From contig JASMLW010000577.1 of NCBI GenBank assembly GCA_030748485.1, positions 1 through 32,266 of the forward strand: a DNA stretch of 32,266 bases. Reading direction: 5' to 3'. This stretch comes from Pirellulaceae bacterium (GTDB taxonomy: Bacteria; Planctomycetota; Planctomycetia; Pirellulales; Pirellulaceae). Of the stretch, positions 5,684 to 13,321 are shown piece by piece (positions within the stretch are counted from its first letter, which is position 1; each line of letters starts with the position of its first letter). Under the pieces are notes generated by a model. The model did no database searches. It was given only the letters and a program-made list of their open reading frames with translations, and was not told the origin of the DNA. Both the position numbers and the translations under genes were made by a program.

Positions 5684-5905
5684 TTGTCGATCACCATTAC
5701 CTACTGCACTCAGTGAAACTACGAACCCAAAGCCGCTAGTTTAGCGGCGGCAATTCGTGAAGCGACAGGTGTCGAGGCGACGTTGATTCCCGGCGGCGGC
5801 GGAATTTTTGACGTCGCCGTGGACGGCAACGTGATCTACTCAAAGCAACAGACGGGCCGGTTTCCCGAGCACCCCGAGGTGATCGGTCAGCTGACGGCCG
5901 AGTAG
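5684..5905 (+). CDS. SelW-like selenoprotein (Rdx family) with in-frame UGA as selenocysteine
   Basis: 73 aa if TGA 5714-5716 is read as selenocysteine. The frame runs from TTG 5684, preceded by GGGAG with a 7-base spacer, to TAG 5903-5905. The product starts MSITITYCTQU-NYEPKA, then ...GGGGIFDVAVDGNVIYSK..., which follows the Rdx/SelW pattern: beta strand, CxxU (C8, U11), helix, then strands FxVxVdGxxIySK and a Gly-Arg/Phe end. In SelW proteins the CxxU/CxxC pair is a thioredoxin-like redox centre. The length fits the family (about 75-90 aa). Immediately after the UGA is a hairpin with bacterial SECIS geometry (5721-5758). The sequence stays coding for 62 codons beyond the UGA with no other stop. 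The alternative, a Cys codon mutated to TGA in a dying gene, is less likely given the hairpin. The gene is convergent with the kinase gene, 24 bases away. Whether the genome has selA, selB, selC and selD cannot be seen here. Confidence 0.82.
5714..5716 (+). other. In-frame UGA, predicted selenocysteine codon
   Basis: TGA at codon 11 of the SelW-like gene, at the second position of the C-x-x-C/U redox motif (C8-T9-Q10-U11), where Rdx-family proteins have either Cys or selenocysteine. Confidence 0.8.
5721..5758 (+). promoter_or_regulatory. Predicted bacterial SECIS element
   Basis: Upper stem of 7 perfect pairs, GCCGCTA (5732-5738) with TAGCGGC (5742-5748), and apical loop GTT (5739-5741) with G first. 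A lower stem of 5 pairs, ACGAA (5721-5725) with TTCGT (5754-5758), closes an internal loop. The loop begins 22 bases after the UGA. Known bacterial SECIS elements sit inside the coding region just after the UGA, with a short loop that has a G in its first two bases and roughly this spacing. SelB would bind it with the selenocysteinyl-tRNA. Confidence 0.78.
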
Positions 5906-5929
5906 CGCACGCGCGACTCAATTCGCACC

Positions 5930-7390
5930 TCAGGGCGCGGCGGGGCAAGCCAGCTCGCCGTAGCGCATCCATTGCGCCGCGTCGGCCAGGCTCTCATGCA
6001 GTCCCGCTCCGACCGCGGCGACGACAGCGGCGCCGGTGGCGGCTTCCTCTGAGTGAGCGGGCAGCCTCACAGGCAACCTGAACCGCTCGGCGATCGCTTG
6101 GGCGAGCACGAGGTTTTTCCGCAACCCGTTTCCCGCTCCTACGATTTGGTCGAATTCCCCCGCGGAGCCCACGCGTCGCATTTCATCGAACCCCGCGGCG
6201 AATACTCCGGCCATGCCGTCGAGCAAGGAGCGAATCCAATTCGCCGGCGTGAAGTTCTCCGGCGTGACACCCGTCCACTCCGCTCGTCGCTCGGGTTGAG
6301 CGCGGGTGCCGGTGAAGAGCGGATCGCATGTCAGCCCATCTGCGCCGCCGGCGGCTGACTCGGCCAGCCGGTTCATCGCCTCGTATAGCGGCTCCGACTT
6401 TTCGAGACCAAACAGCTCGCGACCCAACTGCCGAAAGAACCGCTCCAGCAGAGCGTAGGAGCGACCGCCGCACAGGCCGCAACTAACGAGCAGATAGCCG
6501 GCCAGCGGAAATGGACGCGTTTCCAGCAGGGGCGAGTAACAGAAGGCATCGCTGTAACAGCCGACCTGACCGCCGGTGCCGACATTGATCGCCAGGGTCG
6601 CTGCGGTCTTGTTGACACTGCCCACGAAGCTGGCCTGATTGTCCCCGATCGCCGGAAAGACGGGCAGGCCGGCAGGCAGTCCAAGGCGAGTGGCGACCGG
6701 CGCGCAGAGTCCTCCCAAAGGCTGGTCCGCCTCGACAACGGAGGGGAACTGTTCGAGCGAAAGACCGAGCGACTGGACGGCCGCTCCATCCCAGTCGCGC
6801 CGCGCGACATCCAACACGCCGGCTCCCGCAGCCATCGTCGGCTCACTTCGCACGGTCGCATCGGTGAGTTGGCCGGCGAACCAATCGGGCAGACAGCAGG
6901 CGATGCCGCGATTTGGGAGCACACCCTCGCAGCGCCAACGGAACATGGTGGTCGCGACAAACCCCGCAGCCAAGCGACATCCGGCGCGCTCACAGCTCTC
7001 GCCCACTCGCCGTCGCGCTTCATCGAGGAACGTAGACTCGCCGCCGTCCATCGGTTGCAGAGCTCGTCGGTCCTGCCAATTGACGAGCGGAGTGAGCGGC
7101 TCGCCTCCATCGGCGAACAACACTCCATGCTGCTGGCCCGTCAATCCAATCGCCACAACTTCGCGGCTGCGATCGCCGAGCCGGGTGACGACCTCGCCCA
7201 GGCATCGCATCGCGATCTCGGCGATCCGCGCGGCATCCCAGTCGCTGCCGCCGCGTCGCTTCTCGTCCGCTGAAGTCACCTCAGCGTCGTTCTCCAAAGT
7301 GACGCTCTGGACTAACTCGCCACGCTCGGTGTCGACGGCCAGCGCGGCAATCGTTGTCGTGCCCAGATCGGCGCTGATGACTAACGGCAC
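5930..7390 (-). CDS. FGGY-family carbohydrate kinase, sedoheptulokinase-like
   Basis: 486 aa, normal for FGGY kinases. The N-terminal ATPase phosphate-1 motif is present (ISADLGTTTIAALAVD, residues ~5-20). GLTGQQHGVLF (~84-94) and NWQDRR (~104-109) are characteristic of the sedoheptulokinase branch; the second-domain motifs follow: GDNQASFVGS (~246-255), NVGTGGQVG (~266-274), and the adenosine-binding GAGNGLRKN (~424-432) with EEAATGAA. It would phosphorylate a sugar or polyol in the cytoplasm with ATP; sedoheptulose to sedoheptulose-7-phosphate is the best guess. Start is GTG 7390, 26 bases after the stop of the upstream hypothetical gene, so the two form an operon. The substrate cannot be proved from motifs alone; other FGGY specificities remain possible. 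Confidence 0.88.
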   Translation of the reverse strand: MPLVISADLGTTTIAALAVDTERGELVQSVTLENDAEVTSADEKRRGGSDWDAARIAEIAMRCLGEVVTRLGDRSREVVAIGLTGQQHGVLFADGGEPLTPLVNWQDRRALQPMDGGESTFLDEARRRVGESCERAGCRLAAGFVATTMFRWRCEGVLPNRGIACCLPDWFAGQLTDATVRSEPTMAAGAGVLDVARRDWDGAAVQSLGLSLEQFPSVVEADQPLGGLCAPVATRLGLPAGLPVFPAIGDNQASFVGSVNKTAATLAINVGTGGQVGCYSDAFCYSPLLETRPFPLAGYLLVSCGLCGGRSYALLERFFRQLGRELFGLEKSEPLYEAMNRLAESAAGGADGLTCDPLFTGTRAQPERRAEWTGVTPENFTPANWIRSLLDGMAGVFAAGFDEMRRVGSAGEFDQIVGAGNGLRKNLVLAQAIAERFRLPVRLPAHSEEAATGAAVVAAVGAGLHESLADAAQWMRYGELACPAAP

Positions 7391-7416
7391 GGATCACTCT
7401 CTCATGCGAACTGTGT

Positions 7417-7893
7417 TCACTCATTGAGGCCGAATTCAGTCGCTTGCGCGAGTAACTGTTCGACATCCGCCTGCTCCACCAACTTGGCCGCCTCGAATCC
7501 CGCCGCCGTCAACGAAAACTCTCCGTAGATGTGGTGCATCACCAGCCCTGTCGAGCACAGTTGGCGAAAGCCGTCGAGAAAACGGAGCGTGACTTCAACG
7601 TCCTCGCGAGAACGAAACACCATCGTTCGGTCATGATCCAAGTCGACGTAGACGGCCAGCAGACGTTCGGCCGCTTCATACGCCGTGTTGACCGCCTTCA
7701 ATTCCAGCACGCCCAGTTTGCGAGCCGCGAAGAGCAGCGCGTAAGCCTCCGGCCGCAACGGTTCGTCCGCCGTCCCAGCCGACAGCGACCGGCCGCACAG
7801 TTGAGCAAAGGCGAGCAGCGTGGGAGCGCTCAAGCCCAACTCGCGCCAGCCGAGCGACACGCCCTCCTCGCGGGGGAAAGGTTGTAGAACCAT
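7417..7893 (-). CDS. Conserved hypothetical protein, co-transcribed with the kinase
   Basis: 158 aa from ATG 7893, which has GGGG about 9 bases upstream; the open frame goes back to 7953, but the added 20 residues include a duplicated FRLGS-FRLGS encoded by a 15-bp tandem duplication and look non-coding. The product is soluble, helical, with no signal peptide, rich in Leu, Ala and Glu (LRPEAYALLFAARKLGVLEL). I do not recognise a family. It directly precedes the FGGY kinase with a 26-base gap, so a shared role in sugar metabolism is possible but only inferred. Confidence 0.75.
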   Translation of the reverse strand: MVLQPFPREEGVSLGWRELGLSAPTLLAFAQLCGRSLSAGTADEPLRPEAYALLFAARKLGVLELKAVNTAYEAAERLLAVYVDLDHDRTMVFRSREDVEVTLRFLDGFRQLCSTGLVMHHIYGEFSLTAAGFEAAKLVEQADVEQLLAQATEFGLNE

Positions 7894-7899
7894 GCCGTG

Positions 7900-7929
7900 T
7901 GACCCCAATCGAAATGACCCCAATCGAAA
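7900..7929. repeat. 15-bp perfect tandem duplication
   Basis: tgaccccaatcgaaa at 7900-7914 and 7915-7929, just upstream of the preferred start of the 7417-7893 gene. Confidence 0.95.
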
Positions 7930-7984
7930 CGCCATGTTGGATCGTGATGGCACAATATCATAGAGAATCTCGTTTGTGCCGCAC

Positions 7985-8089
7985 TTGGCGTTGAGGAAGC
8001 GAGATTTCGCTCAGTCGATTCCAGCGACCAACGGGAGCGGACGAACGCCTGCCGAGCGGCAGCTAGCATTGTGTGTGGCACTGCCACTC
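7985..8089 (+). repeat. Dispersed palindromic intergenic repeat, copy C
   Basis: Opposite orientation to copies A, B and E. Shares GGCGTTGAGG, then ATTCCAGCGACCAACGGGA followed by GCGG, and GTGTGTGGCACTGCCACT at its end. Hairpin 2 is CTGCCG-AG-CGGCAG where copy A has CTACCG-CT-CGGTAG, a paired change on both arms. It lies in the shared upstream region of the divergent 7417-7893 and 8169-9872 genes. Confidence 0.88.
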
Positions 8090-8168
8090 CGCTTGGCCAA
8101 ACGCCAGTCAGCCGGTAGATTATCCTGGAAGGGAGTGGTCCTCGGAATCTCGCAAACGGAATGCAGCC

Positions 8169-9872
8169 ATGGGTGGCAAGACGGGAAGGCGAATGCTGGC
8201 GGCTGTGCTGATATTCACAGCCGTGCCGCTGAGTTACCTGGCGGCGAAGCGATACGGTTTTTCGCTGTTCGATTGGGGGGAGCAGGCGATCCTGCAAATC
8301 GCGCCGGCTCCGTTCGACCCGATGGAATCGCGTCCCCTCTCACCCGACCGCGCGCTGAGCGAGTTGGAAGCGGCTCTGGCGGGCGCGATCGACATTCGCC
8401 GCATTCAGCTCGATTCCCCGGCGATTGGAGACGCCGAGCTGCGGGGTCTCAGCCGGTTGCAACAGTTGCAGGAAGTCGATCTGCGCGGATCGGCGATCAC
8501 GGACAATTCGATCGGCGTGCTGCAAGCGATGGATGGGCTGCGGCGAATCGATCTCCGCAACACGCGAATCTCGTTGCGGGCCATTTATGAATTGCAACGA
8601 GCGCGGCCGGATCTGGAGATTGAGCATGCGAGTCTGCCGCAGGGAGCAGCTCCCGGTTTTCGCTTGCGGCTGATGAGGCGTCAATTGCAAAAACAACTCG
8701 CCGCTCGAGTCGACACGACTCCGGCAGGTCCCGCCCGAGCGCAGCGCAAACAGCCCGTCGAGCAAGCGTCAGCCACAACTCCGGCGCGGGGCGGCGACGA
8801 GCCGAAGACGAGTGGTTCGCCAACGCCCGGCGCTGAGGATCGGCGAACCGATCCGGCTCGCCAGGCCGTGGAACGGGGACTCGACTTTCTCAGCGAGCAG
8901 CAGCTCGACGATGGGCGGTGGTCGCTTACTTTGCCGAACGAAACCGCCGAGCCGGCGCTGACGGCCGATGTTGCGGCAACCGGACTCTCTCTGCTCTCTT
9001 TTCTCGGCGCGGGCTACACGCCGCACGACGCCGAGCGCGGTGAAGCCGTTCGCCGCGGTGTCGAATTCTTGATCGGTCTGCAGGGCGACGATGGCCTGAT
9101 CGCGCAACCCGATTCCGCAACCGACGGCGTTGTGCAGTTCTACAGTCATTCCATTGCGGCGATGGCCCTGGCCGAGACGTACGGGATGACCGGGTCGGAA
9201 GCCTACCGACAGCCGGCTCAGAGTGCTCTGCGGCGCCTCGAGGAGACGCAGCACGCGGAATTGGGCGGCTGGCGATATCAGCCTCAGGTCAGCAGCGACA
9301 CGTCCGTTACCGGATGGGCGATGATGGCGTACAAGAGCGGTCGAGCCGCCGGGCTCCACGTGTCAGACGACGCCTGGAGGAAAGCGGTCAGCTGGATTTC
9401 GGCCGCGCAGTCGCCCGACCAACCTCACCTGTACGCTTACAATCCGCACGCTCCGAACACGCGTGCTCAGCGGCACGGCCGCCAACCCAATCCGACCATG
9501 TCGGCAGTCGGCATGTTGATGCGGCTCTATTCGGATTGGCCGGTGGACGATCCGCGGCTCGAGGTCGGAGTCGACTACCTGCTGGCCAAGCCGCCCGCAT
9601 TGACCGCGGCGGATCGCGACGCCTACTACTGGTACTACGCGACTCAAGTGATCGCGCAAGTCGATGGCGAACCTTGGCGGGAGTGGCGGGAGCGGTTGTA
9701 CCCTCTGCTCGTCGACTCCCAACTCGAGGAAGGCGAGTGGTCCGGCAGTTGGGACCCGGAATCTCCCGCGCCCGATCGATGGGGCGCCCAAGCCGGACGG
9801 CTCTACGTCACAACACTCCACCTGTTGTGCTTGGAAGTTGAGTACCGCGTGTTGCCCGTGTCGACGCAGTAG
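8169..9872 (+). CDS. Exported LRR plus squalene-cyclase-like (prenyltransferase/terpene cyclase fold) fusion protein
   Basis: 567 aa from ATG 8169, the start of a good signal or anchor segment (MGGKTGRRMLAAVLIFTAV); the frame extends back to 8073, but those residues are not signal-like and overlap repeat copy C. After the anchor, residues ~70-150 form a short leucine-rich repeat block (LRGLSRLQQLQEVDLRG, LQAMDGLRRIDLRNTRIS). A Pro/Ala/Arg-rich linker (~165-230) follows. Residues ~235-560 repeat the alpha-alpha toroid pattern of squalene cyclases and prenyltransferases (AVERGLDFLSEQQLDDGRW, VRRGVEFLIGLQGDDGLIA, GGWRYQP, YYWYYATQV). No DxDD catalytic motif of squalene-hopene cyclase is seen, so a binding rather than cyclase role is likely. 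In planctomycetes this fold is common in exported proteins of unknown role. Confidence 0.82.
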   Translation: MGGKTGRRMLAAVLIFTAVPLSYLAAKRYGFSLFDWGEQAILQIAPAPFDPMESRPLSPDRALSELEAALAGAIDIRRIQLDSPAIGDAELRGLSRLQQLQEVDLRGSAITDNSIGVLQAMDGLRRIDLRNTRISLRAIYELQRARPDLEIEHASLPQGAAPGFRLRLMRRQLQKQLAARVDTTPAGPARAQRKQPVEQASATTPARGGDEPKTSGSPTPGAEDRRTDPARQAVERGLDFLSEQQLDDGRWSLTLPNETAEPALTADVAATGLSLLSFLGAGYTPHDAERGEAVRRGVEFLIGLQGDDGLIAQPDSATDGVVQFYSHSIAAMALAETYGMTGSEAYRQPAQSALRRLEETQHAELGGWRYQPQVSSDTSVTGWAMMAYKSGRAAGLHVSDDAWRKAVSWISAAQSPDQPHLYAYNPHAPNTRAQRHGRQPNPTMSAVGMLMRLYSDWPVDDPRLEVGVDYLLAKPPALTAADRDAYYWYYATQVIAQVDGEPWREWRERLYPLLVDSQLEEGEWSGSWDPESPAPDRWGAQAGRLYVTTLHLLCLEVEYRVLPVSTQ

Positions 9873-9880
9873 CGACGGCA

Positions 9881-9924
9881 CTCTTACTCTTATTCTTACT
9901 CTTGGCGTCACTCCTACTCTTGGC
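9881..9924. repeat. Hexanucleotide-type tandem repeat after a stop codon
   Basis: Imperfect repeats of TCTTAC (tcttac, tcttat, tcttac, tcttgg, then degenerate tcctac and tcttgg units) start 9 bases after the 9872 stop, in the gap between two convergent genes. Confidence 0.75.
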
Positions 9925-9993
9925 ACGCCACTCGTAATACCTCATTACATCGTACTCATCACACCGCCGGTCGGGCGACGCTGCTCATTCGTC

Positions 9994-11343
9994 TCATTCG
10001 TCCGCGGAAGTGTCAGCCGACTCGAATCTGGCGGCGATCTCGGGGTAGACGGCGACCCGATGGTCTCGCATGAGCGGATAGACGACCGCGTCGGCCGTGG
10101 CCAAATCAGCTTGCTGATCGCGGGCCGTGGGTAGATGGCAGTCGATGCAGTTCTCACGCCCGCGCGACCCGAGGCGAACGGCGGGTGGGCAGTCCTCAAC
10201 CTGATGGCATTGCCGGCACTTTTTGGAGGCCAGTTGCCGGTCGGACGACTCGTGGCGATGCACGTCGTGGCAAGTCGAACAAGTCATGGCAGCGGAGCTC
10301 AGGAAACACTTGCTGAGACGGAGCCGGGCGAGTTGATTGGTCGAGTGAACGACGAGGCTCTGCTCCTCCTGCGGTTCTTGACGAATAAAACCGGCCAATT
10401 CTTCACCCGGGCGATAGGCGAACGGCGGCCGCAAGAACTCGCCCGTGCCGGCGTGACATTGAGCGCAGATCTCCAGTTGCCGCTCGATCGGCAAGGCCTC
10501 TAGGTTGACGATCGGATCGGCGGCCAGGTCACCCACTTTCCCGACGCGTTGATGGTAGGCGACATGGTCGCGTCCCGGACCGTGGCACCGCTCGCAGGAA
10601 ATCCCCCAAATCGCCGTCTCGCGGTCAAAGCTGTTCCACGCATCCTCCCGCTCCGCGACAAACGTCACGTGGCAGCGGAGGCATCCCGACGAAACGGCGC
10701 GGCTGAAGATCGCCAGTCCAGCCGGATAGCCGGGGCTCTTGGTCCACGAGTCCAGTTGCGCTGAATAAGAGAGCGGCAGTTGATAGAGGTGCGATTCGCG
10801 CCAGAACAGGAACGACTGGGCGCTCTTGGCGGTTCCGAGCACGACGTCGAAGGGCGCCGAGTACTCGAACGCCTCGCCCTCGTGCGACACGACGGCCGTC
10901 TGCCGCAGCCCGTCCTCCGCATCCATCACAAAGCGGAGAGCTTCATCGATCGACTGGTAGCCGTCGCGGCCGCGCTCGAAGCTGCCGGCGACGTTGTCGC
11001 GCGTGGCGACTTGCGAAGTGCGGAAATGAGCCGTCTCCGCGAAACTCTCAACTCGCTCGGCGTGGCAATCGCGGCACGCGTCGACGCCTAAGAACTCACC
11101 CAACGCGCCGCGCGATTCGCTGAACTGTCGTCGCGGCGCATCGCTCGAGGCTTGCGGCGGGTGGATCAACCCCAGCGGATCGATCATCTGTGCGAGCTGT
11201 CGTTGCTCGTGCCGGCGCTCAAGCCAAAAGAACGCAACGACCGCGACGACGAGTGTGACGATCGCCGCGGCGCAGCCCCACCGGCCCCACCGCCGCGGTC
11301 GGAACTCATCTCTCTCGTCACCCCAATCGCGCGATTCGTCCAT
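9994..11343 (-). CDS. Membrane-anchored heptaheme cytochrome c
   Basis: 449 aa. After a charged N-terminus there is one transmembrane helix (~23-41, CAAAIVTLVVAVVAFFW), which would anchor the protein with its haem domain outside. Seven CxxCH motifs: CRDCH (90-94), CLRCH (221-225), CERCH (250-254), CAQCH (293-297), CSTCH (355-359), CRQCH (376-380) and CIDCH (399-403). The wide gap between hemes 1 and 2 and the later tight cluster resemble cytochrome c554/NrfB-like multiheme proteins. It has no visible oxidoreductase domain, so electron transfer is the likely role. Start: ATG 11343 with GGAGG 3 bases before. It is convergent with the LRR/toroid gene and is not in an obvious operon. Confidence 0.9.
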   Translation of the reverse strand: MDESRDWGDERDEFRPRRWGRWGCAAAIVTLVVAVVAFFWLERRHEQRQLAQMIDPLGLIHPPQASSDAPRRQFSESRGALGEFLGVDACRDCHAERVESFAETAHFRTSQVATRDNVAGSFERGRDGYQSIDEALRFVMDAEDGLRQTAVVSHEGEAFEYSAPFDVVLGTAKSAQSFLFWRESHLYQLPLSYSAQLDSWTKSPGYPAGLAIFSRAVSSGCLRCHVTFVAEREDAWNSFDRETAIWGISCERCHGPGRDHVAYHQRVGKVGDLAADPIVNLEALPIERQLEICAQCHAGTGEFLRPPFAYRPGEELAGFIRQEPQEEQSLVVHSTNQLARLRLSKCFLSSAAMTCSTCHDVHRHESSDRQLASKKCRQCHQVEDCPPAVRLGSRGRENCIDCHLPTARDQQADLATADAVVYPLMRDHRVAVYPEIAARFESADTSADE

Positions 11344-11386
11344 CGTCCTCCGCCAACTTCAGCGCATCGGGAAACGGCGCCGCGTT

Positions 11387-11412
11387 CATTATGGACGAGC
11401 ATTATGGACGAG
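11387..11412. repeat. 13-bp perfect tandem duplication
   Basis: cattatggacgag at 11387-11399 and 11400-11412, in the short gap between the cytochrome start and the SMP-30 gene stop. Confidence 0.95.
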
Positions 11413-11466
11413 TCGATCGACACCGCGCAGCGCCGCCGTCCGACGACATGCACCCGGGCGACTCAA

Positions 11467-12567
11467 TTACGAAATGTGGGCGCCTTGGGTTTCCACGTAA
11501 ACGACGTACAGCGATTGGCTCGCCGTCATGTACAACCGATTGCGCTTCACGCCGCCGAAACAAACGTTGGAGCAGATTTCCGGCAGCAGGATCTGCCCGA
11601 TGCGGTCGCCGTTGGGCGCAAAAATCTGCACGCCGTCGTAGCCTTCGCCAACCCAGCCGGCGCTGGCCCAGACGTTTCCATCGATGTCGGCGCGAATGCC
11701 GTCGGCGAAACCCGCCTTGCCATCCAACTCCATCGACGTGAACTCGCGCCCATTGGCTAACTTGGTTCCGTCCGCCGCCACATCCCAGACTTTGATGTTG
11801 CGCGGAGCCTGCTCGTAATGCGACGCGCCCGTGTCGGCGATGTAGAGCTTTTTGTAGTCGGGCGAGAAGCAGAGTCCGTTCGGCTTGAATATCTCGTCCG
11901 TCACCATCTCCATGCGGTTTGTCCGCGCGTCGATCCGGTAGACAGCCTCCTTGATGACCAGATCGCCCTTGTTTCCCTCGTAGTTCATCAAACTTCCATA
12001 GCCTGGATCGGTGAACCAAATCGCCCCGTCGTGGGGATGCACGACGGCGTCGTTGGGAGCATTGAGCGGTTTGCCTTGCCAGCGATCGGCCAGCACGGTG
12101 ACCTTGCCGTTGTGTTCGTACCGAACGACTCGACGATTGCCGTGCTCGCAAGCGATCTGCCGACCTTGGTAGTCAAACGTATTGCCATTGCTGTTGCCGG
12201 AAGGCCGGCGGAACACGCTGCAGTGACCGTCTTCTTCAAGCCGCCGCATTTGCAGGTTGTTGGGGATGTCGCTCCAAAGCAGGTACTTGCCGACGGCGTT
12301 CCAAGCAGGTCCTTCCGCCCACAGCGTGCCCCGGTGCACGCGTTGAATCGGCGTGTTGCCGAGCTTGTATTTGGCGAAGCGGTCGTCCAGGACCAGGATG
12401 TCGGGGTCCGGATACCGCACCGGCTCGGCGTTGGGCCCGTAGTCGCGGCCCAGCGCGGAAGCGGCGACGGCGGTTGCGGCGCCGGCCGCGGCGATGGACA
12501 AAAAGTCGCGTCGCTGAATGCCCGTCGGCGGTGTTGATGGGGATTCCACTGGTTTGTTGCTGCTCAT
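11467..12567 (-). CDS. SMP-30/gluconolactonase-family exported protein (Tat signal)
   Basis: 366 aa from ATG 12567, which has a GAGGAG site 6 bases upstream; the 12633 extension has no such site. The N-terminus carries a twin-arginine signal: QRRDFLS then IAAAGAATAVAASALG. The rest matches the SMP-30/gluconolactonase six-bladed propeller with its metal ligands in order: AEGPAW (first Glu), SNGNTFDYQGR, LNAPNDAVV, KPNGLCFSPD and FADGIRADIDGN. Enzymes of this family hydrolyse sugar lactones with a divalent metal. Tat export implies folding with cofactor before export and action outside the cytoplasm. The substrate is unknown. It is monocistronic as far as can be seen; the cytochrome gene lies downstream on the same strand 123 bases away. 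Confidence 0.88.
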   Translation of the reverse strand: MSSNKPVESPSTPPTGIQRRDFLSIAAAGAATAVAASALGRDYGPNAEPVRYPDPDILVLDDRFAKYKLGNTPIQRVHRGTLWAEGPAWNAVGKYLLWSDIPNNLQMRRLEEDGHCSVFRRPSGNSNGNTFDYQGRQIACEHGNRRVVRYEHNGKVTVLADRWQGKPLNAPNDAVVHPHDGAIWFTDPGYGSLMNYEGNKGDLVIKEAVYRIDARTNRMEMVTDEIFKPNGLCFSPDYKKLYIADTGASHYEQAPRNIKVWDVAADGTKLANGREFTSMELDGKAGFADGIRADIDGNVWASAGWVGEGYDGVQIFAPNGDRIGQILLPEICSNVCFGGVKRNRLYMTASQSLYVVYVETQGAHIS

Positions 12568-12676
12568 GACGGCTCCTCTAAAACGCAGATCGTATTGACT
12601 GATCGATTTCGATTCCGCACGAAGGGCTCCCATTATGGGCCCCCCGGGAGTCGATTGCTACGAGGCAAATCGCCGC

Positions 12677-13189
12677 TCAGTCGATCTCGCGCAGTTTGCG
12701 AATCAGCGAACGGCGGTCGCGGCGGTATCGCCGCTTGGCTCGGTCGAAGTCTTCGGCTTTCAAGAACACACGGATGCAATTGCCGATTGCGATCGCGACA
12801 AATACGATCCCGAACATCGCCATCTGGCCCGGTGCGTTGAACAGCATGACGAGGGCGATTCCACAAATCACGATTGTCATCACAACCGCCAAAGGTCGCG
12901 ACGGCACATGGTAGTTGCCCCGCTTGTCTCGCATCATGTGACGGTGGCGGTCGTCGCGCCAGCGGCTGTCGAGCCGTTCGACGTCGGTCGAGACTTTCAG
13001 GCGAGCCAGTTCGTCGGCGATCTGCTCCGTCTTGTCCTCCAGGCGCTCCAGGACTTCGCTGTAGACGGCCGTCTCGGTGTGGTGGACCTGCAGCTTGGCG
13101 TTGCAGAACGCGCAGGTGAGGAACTTGACCTTGTGCGGAATCTCGATCGGAGCTCCGCACTCGTTGCAGTTGAGGGTGACCAGTCGCAT
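12677..13189 (-). CDS. Zinc-ribbon membrane protein of unknown function
   Basis: 170 aa. An N-terminal zinc ribbon uses C8, C11, C26 and C29 (CNEC, CAFC) around a basic segment. A charged, helical stretch (~45-92, possible coiled coil) follows, then two hydrophobic segments (~100-118 and ~123-142) and a highly basic C-terminus (RAKRRYRRDRRSLIRKL). The ribbon and the basic tail would be on the cytoplasmic side. No relation to a known enzyme is evident. ATG 13189; a weak ribosome site at best. It is divergent from the D-aminoacylase-like gene, sharing a 132-base upstream region. Confidence 0.82.
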   Translation of the reverse strand: MRLVTLNCNECGAPIEIPHKVKFLTCAFCNAKLQVHHTETAVYSEVLERLEDKTEQIADELARLKVSTDVERLDSRWRDDRHRHMMRDKRGNYHVPSRPLAVVMTIVICGIALVMLFNAPGQMAMFGIVFVAIAIGNCIRVFLKAEDFDRAKRRYRRDRRSLIRKLREID

Positions 13190-13321
13190 CTTGTGATATC
13201 AATTGGGAGCCGCTTGGTGGACTTGGGGATCCGGCTATTCTAGCATCTACGAGCGGCGTTCGACGCGACATCGCGGGCGCCGCGTTGGACCGCAACACCG
13301 TTCATTCGAGGGAACACGTAG

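Noticed and set aside
5714-5716. TGA as an ordinary stop or genome-wide code change
   Set aside because: A code change is not needed because other genes in the window use TGA as a stop (for example the 7417 gene). An ordinary stop would leave a 10-residue peptide and a conserved 62-codon tail without reason. A nonsense pseudogene is still possible but the hairpin argues against it.
5736-5972. Open frame on the minus strand across the SelW-like gene
   Set aside because: Arg/Ser-rich shadow of a high-GC region with no signal, no ribosome site and no family pattern; the plus strand has family motifs through the same bases.
13214-13241. Weak promoter before the D-aminoacylase-like gene (TTGGTG, 16 bases, TATTCT)
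   Set aside because: The -35 matches at only three of six positions; too weak to list as a feature.
12635-13243. Plus-strand frame opposite the zinc-ribbon protein
   Set aside because: The minus strand has the Cys-x2-Cys pairs, two hydrophobic helices and a basic tail; the plus frame has no pattern.
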